Assembly: GCF_900143185.1 (NCBI RefSeq)
Contig: NZ_FSRQ01000001.1
Location: 1,426,001-1,490,000, forward strand
Source: Chryseobacterium scophthalmum
Lineage (GTDB): Bacteria > Bacteroidota > Bacteroidia > Flavobacteriales > Weeksellaceae
Direction of reading: 5' to 3'
Length of the DNA: 64,000 bases
The notes beneath the pieces were generated by a model, which did no database searches, was not told the origin of the DNA, and worked only from the letters and a program-made list of their open reading frames with translations. Shown here piece by piece: positions 1-7,412 of this stretch; the stretch's first letter is position 1, and each line of letters begins with the position of its first letter. Made by a program: the position numbers and the translations under genes.

Positions 1-966
1 AAACCAGCAGTTTTATTTAGTATGATTGGTTTTTCTTTAACCGGAATTTTTCTAATTCTCGCTTATTATTTTAAATTTTCTCCGATTTTAAGTCTTAGTT
101 TTTTAATCATTACCCGTCTTTTAACAGGTTGTGCAGAAGGTATGGTTGGAGCAAGCCCGATCAACTGGGCGATTATGGATTTAGGCGAAAAACATACCGC
201 AAAAATCATTTCCTACAACGGTGTTGCCTGTTACGGAGCTTTGGCAATCGGAGCTTCTTTAGGGATTGTAATCGAGCATGCATACAGTTTGTATGGCATT
301 GGAATTCTCTCTATCATCTTAGGAATTCTCGGATTTTTCTTTGCTAAAACTAAAGAAAACAAAACCAACCTCAACCCACAAGAAAATCAATCTTTCTGGA
401 AAGTTCTTGGGAAAGTTGCTCCTTTTGGAGTTTGTCTGGCTTTAGGAGGAATCGGTTTCGCAAGTATTTCTACATTTATCACGTTATATTACAATTATTT
501 TCATTGGAATAATGGTGCTTTGTGTTTAAGTATTTTCGGAGGATTATTTGTAGCCGGAAGATTGATTTTCAGCAATGTTATCAATAATTATGGCGGAATA
601 AAAGTTGCCATTGCCTGTCTTTTTGTAGAAACCATCGGACTTTTAATTATTGCTTTTGCAACCAACGCTCAAATGGCTTTGGTTGGAGCCGGTGTTACAG
701 GATTAGGATTTTCGCTAATATTTCCTGCGCTTGGCGTTGTTGCTATCAAGAGTGTTTCACCATCAAGCCAAGGTTCTGCTTTGGCGGGTTACGGACTTTT
801 CATTGATATTTCTTTAGGTGTTGCAGGTCCTATAATTGGAAGTGTTGCCGATTTTTTCGGAATGCAGTTTATCTTTCCGTTCAGTGCGGCAATGGTTTTT
901 ATTGGTTTAGGACTAGCTTATTTTCTGAAGAAAAAATCAAACTTAAAAAAATTGAATGAGGCTTAA
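1..966 (+). CDS. MFS transporter, 5'-truncated
   Basis: Major facilitator superfamily permease of the inner membrane; substrate unknown. The frame is open from base 1 (the codons before the first ATG at 22 read KPAVLFS), so the gene starts upstream of the window and only about the last 320 residues are present. These are almost wholly hydrophobic, with roughly ten membrane segments. The polar stretch TKENKTNLNPQENQ near residue 115 of the visible part fits the central loop between the two six-helix halves. The glycine-rich GVTGLGFSLIFPALGVVAI late in the protein recalls the YhhS/YfcJ-type group of MFS exporters, but this is only an impression. The gene converges on the DUF3267 gene at 995. 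Confidence 0.85.
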   Translation, partial: KPAVLFSMIGFSLTGIFLILAYYFKFSPILSLSFLIITRLLTGCAEGMVGASPINWAIMDLGEKHTAKIISYNGVACYGALAIGASLGIVIEHAYSLYGIGILSIILGILGFFFAKTKENKTNLNPQENQSFWKVLGKVAPFGVCLALGGIGFASISTFITLYYNYFHWNNGALCLSIFGGLFVAGRLIFSNVINNYGGIKVAIACLFVETIGLLIIAFATNAQMALVGAGVTGLGFSLIFPALGVVAIKSVSPSSQGSALAGYGLFIDISLGVAGPIIGSVADFFGMQFIFPFSAAMVFIGLGLAYFLKKKSNLKKLNEA

Positions 967-990
967 ATTTAAACTGAATTGGGTTTAAAT
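967..990. terminator. possible hairpin between convergent genes
   Basis: A perfect 8-bp inverted repeat (ATTTAAAC at 967-974, GTTTAAAT at 983-990) lies between the stop of the MFS gene and the stop of the DUF3267 gene. It is AT-rich and has no immediate T-run, so it is a weak terminator candidate. Confidence 0.3.
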
Positions 991-994
991 AAGA

Positions 995-1582
995 TTACTT
1001 TTTTGCTGTATAAACAAAGCAACCGGCTTCACTTGGATGGTCTAAAACCAAATCTTCAGGATTTTCATTTTTTAAAGTCATTAAAATCATAAAATCTCCT
1101 GCAGCTCCCATGATAAAGAAAATCCCAAAGCACAAAAGATAAAAATTGCCCGTAATGATTGCCCAAACTGAAGGTATAAAACCCAGAATAATTGCAGGCA
1201 TTATAACTCCTATTCTATAATATTTTAGCTTTAAGGGTTCTTTGCAATGACAATAAGGGGTAAGATATTGCTTCATAAAACCAAATTTTATTGATTTAAA
1301 ACCGTTTTTACAAAAAGGTAAAAAAGTAAGCCCGTGAATAAGCTCATGCAAAACAATTCCCAAAACGATAAAAAATAATGGAATAAATCCACTTAAAAAA
1401 GTATATTTTTCTATAAGTCTCTTAAAAGTTGAACTCAGATGCTCGAAACTAAACTGGTATTGCCAAAGAAAAATATAGGGAATTAGAAACACAACACACG
1501 AATACAACAATATTTTCAGTGAATAAATATTTGCTTTCTTTAAATCAATTGTCAGTTTTTTCTCAGTGTAATTTTCCATCAA
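995..1582 (-). CDS. DUF3267-type putative zincin membrane protein
   Basis: A 195-residue membrane protein. After a cytoplasmic N-terminus there is a membrane segment (about 22-40), then a second at 63-78 that runs directly into HELIH (H79, E80, H83), the HExxH zinc-protease signature. Two further hydrophobic segments follow (about 127-145 and 148-168). This arrangement matches the DUF3267 (putative zincin peptidase) family, in which the metal site lies at the membrane face; the third ligand is not obvious. Substrate and role are unknown. It is transcribed away from the minus-strand group upstream and separated from it by a strong terminator, so it is probably its own unit. Confidence 0.75.
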   Translation of the reverse strand: MMENYTEKKLTIDLKKANIYSLKILLYSCVVFLIPYIFLWQYQFSFEHLSSTFKRLIEKYTFLSGFIPLFFIVLGIVLHELIHGLTFLPFCKNGFKSIKFGFMKQYLTPYCHCKEPLKLKYYRIGVIMPAIILGFIPSVWAIITGNFYLLCFGIFFIMGAAGDFMILMTLKNENPEDLVLDHPSEAGCFVYTAKK

Positions 1583-1618
1583 TCAAACATTTCAGGTTTA
1601 AAAATAATTAAATTAAAC

Positions 1619-1651
1619 AAGAAAGGCTGCAAAAAAAATTGCAGCCTTCTC
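1619..1651 (-). terminator. Rho-independent terminator after CCC-motif gene
   Basis: Inverted repeat AGAAAGGCTGCAA / TTGCAGCCTTCT separated by an A/T-only loop, just downstream of the stop at 1671 on the minus strand. A GC-rich stem followed by a T-rich tract supports termination of the minus-strand group. Confidence 0.7.
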
Positions 1652-1670
1652 TATTCTTAATTAAGACTTA

Positions 1671-2003
1671 TTATTGTCCCATCATTTCTCTGATACGTTC
1701 CTGCATCAATTCCTGATCTGAAAGTGCATCCCATCCGAAAACAGCAATCATCACAATATTTAAAACAAGATAAAGTGCGCTAAGGATCAAACCAATAATA
1801 CAAAGAATTCTTCCGGTATTAAGGTTGTTGTAATCAGAATATAAAGTTGGATTACTTTGGTACAATGCATTGTCTTTTTTGTAAAGTACAAGTCCGATAA
1901 TTCCGGCAATTAGCCCCAAAACACCGTAACAACAGCATCCGACGATAGAAACAATTCCTAAAACAAGTACTGCCGTAGCATTAGGTAATTTTTGTTGATT
2001 CAT
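1671..2003 (-). CDS. CCC-motif membrane protein
   Basis: A 110-residue inner-membrane protein with two membrane segments: about residues 10-41, containing the triplet CCC in VGCCCYGVLG, and about 66-90. Between them is a short polar loop, YKKDNALYQSNPTLYSDYNNLNTGR. This matches the small Bacteroidota family named for its CCC motif, related to DUF4190-like two-helix proteins; no biochemical function is known. It starts 18 nt after the stop of the DUF2752 gene on the same strand. The two families often occur together in this phylum, which suggests a shared but unknown membrane role. Confidence 0.75.
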   Translation of the reverse strand: MNQQKLPNATAVLVLGIVSIVGCCCYGVLGLIAGIIGLVLYKKDNALYQSNPTLYSDYNNLNTGRILCIIGLILSALYLVLNIVMIAVFGWDALSDQELMQERIREMMGQ

Positions 2004-2021
2004 AATTTGTTTTTTTAATGT

Positions 2022-2315
2022 TTAGTTTAAATGAATAATAAAATGTTTATAAAAGTAAGAAAAAACCATGATCAGTGAATTAATTATTGCTAAAAAAATC
2101 AAAATCTGTCCATAATTTCTTTTTTTGTCGATAAAATTGATGCCAACAAAGCAGAAAAACAGCAATAAAGTATAAACTGCCGGAAACATTTGAAAGGCCT
2201 CAGAAAACTTTCCCTGAAAAACCATCAAAATTGCCCGCTGACTTCCACATCCGAAACACTCAATTCCCAAAAACTTTTTGCTGGGACAAGGAAGCATAAA
2301 ATCTTCTATATGCAT
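2022..2315 (-). CDS. DUF2752 domain membrane protein
   Basis: A 97-residue protein with the DUF2752 hallmark at the N-terminus: LPCP followed by GIECFGCGSQRA (the usual form is C-x-GxxCxGCGxxR). Two membrane helices follow (about 45-62 and 70-88). The cysteine cluster could bind metal or take part in redox chemistry, but the family has no assigned function. It begins 27 nt after the stop of the old-yellow-enzyme gene and precedes the CCC-motif gene, so the three are probably co-transcribed. Confidence 0.75.
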   Translation of the reverse strand: MHIEDFMLPCPSKKFLGIECFGCGSQRAILMVFQGKFSEAFQMFPAVYTLLLFFCFVGINFIDKKRNYGQILIFLAIINSLIMVFSYFYKHFIIHLN

Positions 2316-2342
2316 TGCTGTCTTTTAAATTCGCTCCTAAAA

Positions 2343-3395
2343 TTAAGAAGAAATTTTCGCTCTAAGGTACTGATGAGGAAAAAAAGATTCTTCTTTCATT
2401 TCAAAAGAACCCTGAACTGCCAAATAAGGATTTCGTAAAATCTCTCGTGCTACAAATATTAAATCGGCTTCATTGTTTTGTAAAATTTCCTCTGCCTGTT
2501 CGGGGTTCGTAATCAAACCTACTGCTCCTGTTTTCACATTTGCCTGATTTTTTACAGCCGAAGAAAATGGAACTTGATACCCATCAAAAACAGAAATTTT
2601 TGCGCCATGAATATTTCCACCACTCGAAACATCTATCAAATCGACATGATGATCTTTTAAAATTTTTGCCAATTCTACACTATCATCAATATCCCAACCG
2701 TTTTCAGCATATTCTGTTCCTGAAATCCTTACAAATAGCGCTACATTTTCATTGAGTTCTTCGTTGACTGCATCTACAATTTCCAGTAAAAATCTTATTC
2801 TGTTTTCAAAACTTCCACCGTACTCGTCTGTTCTCACATTAGAAAGCGGTGATAAAAACTGATGAATCAGATAACCATGCGCTCCGTGTATTTCAACAAC
2901 ATCAAAACCTGCTTTTACTGCTCTTTTCACAGCATTTTTAAAATTTTGAACCTGTTCTTTTATTTCTTCTAAAGTCAAAACGTGTGGAATTCTTTCTGTC
3001 GGATGATACGGAATCGCACTCGGTGCAAGCGTTTCCCAACCTTCCTCCAAAGAGATTTGTTTATTTTCCCATGTAGAACCTTTTCTTCCAGCATGAGCAA
3101 TCTGAATTCCTATTTTGCTTTCTGAATTTTTATGGACGAATTCTACAATTTTCTGAAGTTCTGCAGCTTGTTCGTCATTCCAAATTCCCATGCAGTGATT
3201 GGTAATTCTTCCTTTCGGTTCTACCCCGCTCGCTTCAACGATGAGAAGTCCGGTTCCGCCTTGAGCACGACTTCCGTAATGCACAAAATGAAAATCATTG
3301 GCAACCCCATTTTCTGAGGAATACATACACATTGGAGACATTACCCAACGGTTTTTAAACTCTACATTTCTAAATTTTATAGGAGAATATAACAT
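2343..3395 (-). CDS. namA: NADH:flavin oxidoreductase, YqjM/NamA-like old yellow enzyme
   Basis: A 350-residue FMN-dependent ene-reductase of the old yellow enzyme family; it reduces activated C=C bonds with NAD(P)H. The TIM barrel is full length. MSPMCMYS near residue 20 carries Cys23 and Tyr25, equivalent to the Cys/Tyr pair that marks the YqjM (thermophilic-like) subclass. HGAHGYLIHQFLSP holds the substrate-binding histidines and phosphate region, and NVRTDEYGGSFENR is the family signature. GAVGLITNPEQAE and VAREILRNP form the C-terminal FMN-phosphate part. First gene of a minus-strand group with DUF2752 and CCC-motif genes. The physiological substrate cannot be told from sequence; namA is used by family resemblance. 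Confidence 0.85.
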   Translation of the reverse strand: MLYSPIKFRNVEFKNRWVMSPMCMYSSENGVANDFHFVHYGSRAQGGTGLLIVEASGVEPKGRITNHCMGIWNDEQAAELQKIVEFVHKNSESKIGIQIAHAGRKGSTWENKQISLEEGWETLAPSAIPYHPTERIPHVLTLEEIKEQVQNFKNAVKRAVKAGFDVVEIHGAHGYLIHQFLSPLSNVRTDEYGGSFENRIRFLLEIVDAVNEELNENVALFVRISGTEYAENGWDIDDSVELAKILKDHHVDLIDVSSGGNIHGAKISVFDGYQVPFSSAVKNQANVKTGAVGLITNPEQAEEILQNNEADLIFVAREILRNPYLAVQGSFEMKEESFFPHQYLRAKISS

Positions 3396-3447
3396 TGAAT
3401 TATTTTTAAAGAATTAAAAATACAAAATCTGGCAAGATTATAACGTA

Positions 3448-3478
3448 TTGCCCACGTCACTAAAAAGGTTTACTTTTA
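3448..3478 (+). promoter_or_regulatory. candidate promoter for cytidine deaminase
   Basis: TTG at 3448-3450, 20 nt, then TACTTTTA at 3471-3478, one mismatch from the Bacteroidota -7 element TAnnTTTG. It lies 26 nt before the ATG at 3504. Confidence 0.45.
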
Positions 3479-3503
3479 TGCCCCTTTTTTACGGAGACAA
3501 AAA

Positions 3504-3986
3504 ATGAAAAAAGATATAAAAATCGATTACGAACATTTCAAAGGCAGGAACGAACTTTCAGAAGTAGAAAACAGCCTTTTTGAAAAAGCAATTCAGGCGA
3601 GAGAAAACGCTTATGCACCCTACTCTAACTTTTTTGTAGGTTGTGCCGTTTTGTTGGAGAATGGTGAAATTTTCTCAGGAAACAATCAGGAAAATGCAGC
3701 TTTTCCTTCCGGGCTTTGTGCAGAAAGAACTGCTCTTTTTTGGATTGGAGCAAATTTCCCAGATCAAAAAATTAAAAAGATCTTTATTGTGGGCGGACCA
3801 AAAGAATTTTCAGAGAAAAACCCACCAATTCCGCCATGTGGAGCTTGCCGACAAAGTATTATAGAATACGAAACAAAGCAAAACGAAAATATCGAACTTT
3901 ATTTTTCTAACTTAAATGATGAGGTTATAAAAGTAACTTCTATAAAAGATTTGCTTCCATTTTATTTTGATGGAACATTTTTGTAG
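3504..3986 (+). CDS. cdd: cytidine deaminase
   Basis: A 160-residue cytosolic zinc enzyme that converts cytidine and deoxycytidine to uridine and deoxyuridine in pyrimidine salvage. The zinc/proton-shuttle motif CAE is at 72-74 (Cys72, Glu74) within GLCAERTALF. The other two zinc ligands are Cys112 and Cys115 in PPCGACRQ. APYSNFFVGCAVL near 38-50 is the usual substrate-side N-terminal motif. The length suits the homotetrameric single-domain class, with a slightly longer N-terminus. It stands alone with its own promoter candidate and a strong terminator directly downstream. Confidence 0.93.
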   Translation: MKKDIKIDYEHFKGRNELSEVENSLFEKAIQARENAYAPYSNFFVGCAVLLENGEIFSGNNQENAAFPSGLCAERTALFWIGANFPDQKIKKIFIVGGPKEFSEKNPPIPPCGACRQSIIEYETKQNENIELYFSNLNDEVIKVTSIKDLLPFYFDGTFL

Positions 3987-4013
3987 AAACTTTCCACGGA
4001 TTACACAAATTAG

Positions 4014-4047
4014 CACAGATTATTGAAAATATAATCTGTGTTTTTTT
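4014..4047 (+). terminator. Rho-independent terminator after cdd
   Basis: CACAGATTAT (4014-4023) and ATAATCTGTG (4031-4040) form a perfect 10-bp stem followed by seven T residues. The flanking wording (CACGGATTACACAAATTAGCACAGATT-like) resembles a short dispersed repeat I recall from Bacteroidota genomes, so the hairpin may derive from such an element. Confidence 0.75.
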
Positions 4048-4057
4048 ATCATAAAGA

Positions 4058-4151
4058 AACCACTGAAAAAGAAATATAAAGAATGTGAAACTGTTATTTT
4101 CTTAACTTTTGGAAATAGTAAAGTCTAAAAACATTTTGTTTCTTTTACGGT
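4058..4151. repeat. dispersed inverted-repeat element, copy 1 (degenerate)
   Basis: Left part AACCACTGAAAAAGAAAT (4058-4075) and right part TTAACTTTTG (4112-4121) plus CATTTTGTTTCTTTTACGGT (4132-4151) match the arms of the long palindrome at 45644-45776. No coding sequence is visible here. It lies upstream of the cobalamin riboswitch promoter. Confidence 0.5.
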
Positions 4152-4228
4152 GAAAATCTTCTAATTTAAATCAATTGTAAGGTTTTACTTTAGCTTTAAT
4201 AAAATTTAATCTTTCTTTTCAAAAAAAC

Positions 4229-4236
4229 TATATTTG
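4229..4236 (+). promoter_or_regulatory. -7 promoter element of the riboswitch transcript
   Basis: TATATTTG is a perfect TAnnTTTG element and sits about 10 nt before the first conserved riboswitch bases, so the RNA would begin at the aptamer. A clear TTG at the -33 position is missing. Confidence 0.6.
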
Positions 4237-4244
4237 CAAAAATT

Positions 4245-4433
4245 TTGGTTTCCAAGAGATTGGAACTAAGAGGGAATTGGGTGAAACTCCCAAGCTGTCC
4301 CCGCAACTGTAAATCGCATAATCAATTTCTACAAAAAACCACTGCCAAAACGGGAAGGTGTAGCAAAGCGAAAGTCAGGAGACCTGCCGGAATTTTAATA
4401 TTAATAATAGAATTGCTTTCGGAGGAAAGGCAG
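4245..4433 (+). promoter_or_regulatory. cobalamin riboswitch with expression platform
   Basis: All conserved parts of the AdoCbl-class aptamer are readable in order: AGGGAATTGGGTGAAACTCC, GCTGTCCCCGCAACTGTAA, CCACTGCC, GGGAAGG, and the B12 box AGTCAGGAGACCTGCC at 4373-4388. Downstream, CTTTC (4416-4420) and GAAAG (4425-4429) make a hairpin with the loop GGAG, only 12 nt before the ATG of the TonB receptor. CTGCC (4384-4388) can also pair with GGCAG (4429-4433). Both features suggest that bound cobalamin closes the initiation region and represses translation, the usual logic for B12 uptake genes; this mode is inferred. Confidence 0.95.
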
Positions 4434-4440
4434 ATATGAT

Positions 4441-6279
4441 ATGATTTTAAAAAGAGCATTAACCCTACTTTCAGTGTCTTCTTGCCTGACAATTTATTAC
4501 AGTCAGGAAAAAAATATTGACACCGTATTTGTATTCGACAACCAAATGAAAAAGGTAAAACTTTTTCATTCTTTGACGACATTATCTCCTGCAGATATTC
4601 AAAAAAATTCTTCGAATCTTTCTGAGGTTTTACGATTTCAGTCGCCTGTTTATATTAAAGAAAATGGTCGTGGAGCTGTTTCTTCACCTTCATTTCGGGG
4701 AACAACAGCACAACAGACTGCTTTTGTCTGGAACGGAATCAATATCAATTCTCAGTTTTTGGGACAGGGTGACATTAATAATATTGCAGTTTTCGGATAT
4801 GATCAGGTTGAAATAAAATCTGGTGGCGGAAGTGTTATTTACGGAAGTGGTGCGATTGGAGGAAGTATCCATTTAAATAATGAATTAAGTTTTAACCAAG
4901 GCTTTAAAGGAGTACTTAACTCTGAAGTTGCTTCGTTTGGAACTTATAATAATTTTTTGAAAGCAGCTTATAGTAACGATAAATTCAGCTTTAAAGTTTC
5001 AGGAAATTATTTGATCAGCCAAAATGATTATGAAGTTCCCGAAAAAAATAATTATATCAACAGAAACGCAAAGTTTTACAATACAACTTTCAATATAGGT
5101 ACAGCATATAAGATTGCAAAAAACCAGACGATTTCCTGGCAAAGTCAGTTTTATGATGCGACCCAGAACTACAGGATCCTTGCAGAAAATGTGGATAAAA
5201 CCAGCTACAAAGCACAAACTTTTAGAAGTTTAGTCTCTTGGGATATTGACAAATCTAAATTTTCTAACAGCTTAAAAGCGGCTTACACAGAAGATAATTT
5301 CAAATATTTCGGAATTTATAATGCTCCTTTTACAAGTGGTGGAATTAATAAGAATTACATTTTTAAAAATGATTTCAATTATTTCATTATTCCTAAACTG
5401 AATATCAACGTCATTGGAGAATTTCAACAAAATCAAGGAGAAGGTCTAGGAACTTCAGAGCTAAAAGATGTCAGTAGAAATGTGGGTTCAGTTGCAGGTT
5501 TATTAAGATACTTTGCAACACCAAATCTTCGTTTTGAAGCTGGAATCAAACAGAATTTTGTAGAAGACATAAGCTCGCCTCTTCTCTACTCTTTCTCAGG
5601 AAAATGGAAAGCCAATAATTGGTATCAGGTTAATTTAAATTTATCAAAAAACTTCAGATTCCCTTCATTTAATGACTTATATTGGGAACCAGGAGGAAAT
5701 CTTAATTTGAAATCGGAAACTTCGATTCAGGCAGATTTAAATCAGGAATTTAGCCTAAATGGGTTTAAACTAAGTATCTCTCCTTATTATATTAAAATAG
5801 ACAATATGATTCGTTGGCTTCCGACTGCATTTGGCTATTGGGCAGCATTTAATACTGAGAAAGTAGAATCTTACGGTTTAGAATCTCAGCTTAGTTATCA
5901 AAAAAACTTTAATGAAAATCATTCTCTAAAGCTAATTGCCGGCTATGTTTACACAAAATCTGTTGATCTGGAAAATCAAAAACAGCTGATGTATGTTCCG
6001 CTGCATAAGTTTACTTCGAATGTAGATTATCAGTATAAATTTTTGAATTTTTTTGCGCAGGGAATGTTTAACGGATTAACCTACACAACTTCTGATGAAA
6101 GCAAAAAATATGCGATTTACCCATATTTTGTAATGAATGCGGGAATTTCTGCCACGATTTTAAAAAAATATACTTTAGGATTTAAGGTTAACAATATTAC
6201 AGATACTGTTTATGAAACGGTGGAATATTATCCTTTACCTAAAAGAAATTACAGTATTAACGCAACAATAAATTTTTAA
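4441..6279 (+). CDS. btuB: TonB-dependent vitamin B12 receptor, BtuB-like
   Basis: A 612-residue outer-membrane beta-barrel that imports cobalamin with TonB energy. It has a signal peptide (about residues 1-22, ending CLTIYYSQ), then a plug domain (roughly 45-145) with the usual plug phrases SFRGTTAQQTAFVWNG and VEIKSGGGSVIYGSGAIGG. The strand-rich barrel ends in the C-terminal aromatic residue of INATINF. No carboxypeptidase-like N-terminal extension is present, so it is the short BtuB type rather than a SusC type. Its specificity is assigned from the cobalamin riboswitch directly upstream and from the BtuG-like gene 12 nt downstream. The ATG at 4441 follows the riboswitch hairpin and is the only sensible start. 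Confidence 0.88.
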   Translation: MILKRALTLLSVSSCLTIYYSQEKNIDTVFVFDNQMKKVKLFHSLTTLSPADIQKNSSNLSEVLRFQSPVYIKENGRGAVSSPSFRGTTAQQTAFVWNGININSQFLGQGDINNIAVFGYDQVEIKSGGGSVIYGSGAIGGSIHLNNELSFNQGFKGVLNSEVASFGTYNNFLKAAYSNDKFSFKVSGNYLISQNDYEVPEKNNYINRNAKFYNTTFNIGTAYKIAKNQTISWQSQFYDATQNYRILAENVDKTSYKAQTFRSLVSWDIDKSKFSNSLKAAYTEDNFKYFGIYNAPFTSGGINKNYIFKNDFNYFIIPKLNINVIGEFQQNQGEGLGTSELKDVSRNVGSVAGLLRYFATPNLRFEAGIKQNFVEDISSPLLYSFSGKWKANNWYQVNLNLSKNFRFPSFNDLYWEPGGNLNLKSETSIQADLNQEFSLNGFKLSISPYYIKIDNMIRWLPTAFGYWAAFNTEKVESYGLESQLSYQKNFNENHSLKLIAGYVYTKSVDLENQKQLMYVPLHKFTSNVDYQYKFLNFFAQGMFNGLTYTTSDESKKYAIYPYFVMNAGISATILKKYTLGFKVNNITDTVYETVEYYPLPKRNYSINATINF

Positions 6280-6291
6280 ATCAATAATATT

Positions 6292-7341
6292 ATGAAATTA
6301 AACAGACTATTACAGTTTATTTTTGGATTCGTTCTTTTATTTTCGATTTCGTGTACATCAGATTACGAAGAAGTTATCCCGGAAATAACCTATCAAAACG
6401 GACTTTTCATTACTAATGAAGGTAAATTCCAAACTCCGAATGCAGACGTTACTTTTATCACAAAAGATTTAAGCTTAATGCAGAATGAGATCTATAAAGC
6501 AAAGAATAACAAAGAAAACCTTGGTGATGTACTTCAAACAATGGTTCTAAATGGAGATAAAGCTTATCTTTTGCTTAATAATTCTAATAAAATTACAGTT
6601 GTTGATCGTGTTACGTTTAAAAAAACAGGAGAAATTACAGCTCAGCTAAATAGTCCTCGTTATATGGCGATTGCAAACGGAAATCTTTACGTTTCAAATG
6701 ACAAGTATGGAGGAGAAAAATATGTAAATGTTTATAAATTATCTGACAATTCTTTTGTAAAGAAAATTGATTTTGCTTCAACAAGTACGGTTGAAAACGT
6801 TGTAGAAGCAGGAGGAACAATCTTCGTACAAAATGCTTCTTACGGATTTGGAAATACAGTTACAAAAATTAACACGACAACCAACACGATTGATGGAGCT
6901 GCAATCCCGGTTCCAAACGGAAATATTACCAAAACAATTTCATCTAACGGAAATGTTTACGTCATTGCAGGAACTGCAACAGACTCTTATATCTACCAAA
7001 TTTCATCTGCAGGAGCTATAACAAAAACCACTACACTTACCGGTATTGGAAACGGTAGAAATTTACAGGTTGATGGCGGAAGATATTATTTCAGCTCTTT
7101 GAATAAAATTTATTCTATGGATGTAAACTCTACTACAGTTCCAAGTCCGCTTTTCAGTACTGCTGAAACTGATCCAAACTTTGCTGTTTACGGATTTAGC
7201 GTTATTGACGGAAGAATATTTGTATCGGATGTGAAAAAATTCACTGCAGCTAGCGAAATTACAGTTTACACTACAGCAGGAACACCAATTACCAAATTCA
7301 CCGCAGGAATAGGAGCTACTTCAGTTTATAAAAACTATTAA
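6292..7341 (+). CDS. surface beta-propeller lipoprotein, BtuG-like (YncE/DUF5074 type)
   Basis: A 349-residue lipoprotein. The signal peptide ends in the lipobox SISC with the lipidated Cys21, followed by TSDYEEV. The rest is repetitive beta-structure with blade-like repeats: ITVVDRVTFKKTGEI, NLYVSNDKYGGEKYVNVYKLSD, GTIFVQNAS, GNVYVIAGT and ISVSDVK-like phrases, as in YncE/DUF5074 seven-bladed propellers. It is the second gene after the cobalamin riboswitch, 12 nt behind the BtuB receptor. In Bacteroides the propeller lipoprotein BtuG sits on BtuB and captures B12 at high affinity; the same position, fold type and regulation suggest an equivalent role here. This is inference, since sequence similarity to BtuG could not be measured. 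Confidence 0.75.
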   Translation: MKLNRLLQFIFGFVLLFSISCTSDYEEVIPEITYQNGLFITNEGKFQTPNADVTFITKDLSLMQNEIYKAKNNKENLGDVLQTMVLNGDKAYLLLNNSNKITVVDRVTFKKTGEITAQLNSPRYMAIANGNLYVSNDKYGGEKYVNVYKLSDNSFVKKIDFASTSTVENVVEAGGTIFVQNASYGFGNTVTKINTTTNTIDGAAIPVPNGNITKTISSNGNVYVIAGTATDSYIYQISSAGAITKTTTLTGIGNGRNLQVDGGRYYFSSLNKIYSMDVNSTTVPSPLFSTAETDPNFAVYGFSVIDGRIFVSDVKKFTAASEITVYTTAGTPITKFTAGIGATSVYKNY

Positions 7342-7360
7342 TCTCTTATTTTTCAAAAAT

Positions 7361-7394
7361 AAAAAATGCGGTTTCTTTTGAAATCGCATTTTTT
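7361..7394. terminator. bidirectional terminator between BtuG-like gene and cca
   Basis: AAAAAATGCGGTTTC (7361-7375) and GAAATCGCATTTTTT (7380-7394) form a long stem with a TTTT loop. A-rich and T-rich flanks let it work for both convergent genes. Confidence 0.75.
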
Positions 7395-7412
7395 ATTTTA
7401 TTTTGTTAGGTT

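Noticed and set aside
4245-4439. 64-codon plus-strand frame in front of the TonB receptor
   Set aside because: It lies entirely on the cobalamin riboswitch, whose conserved bases explain the sequence.
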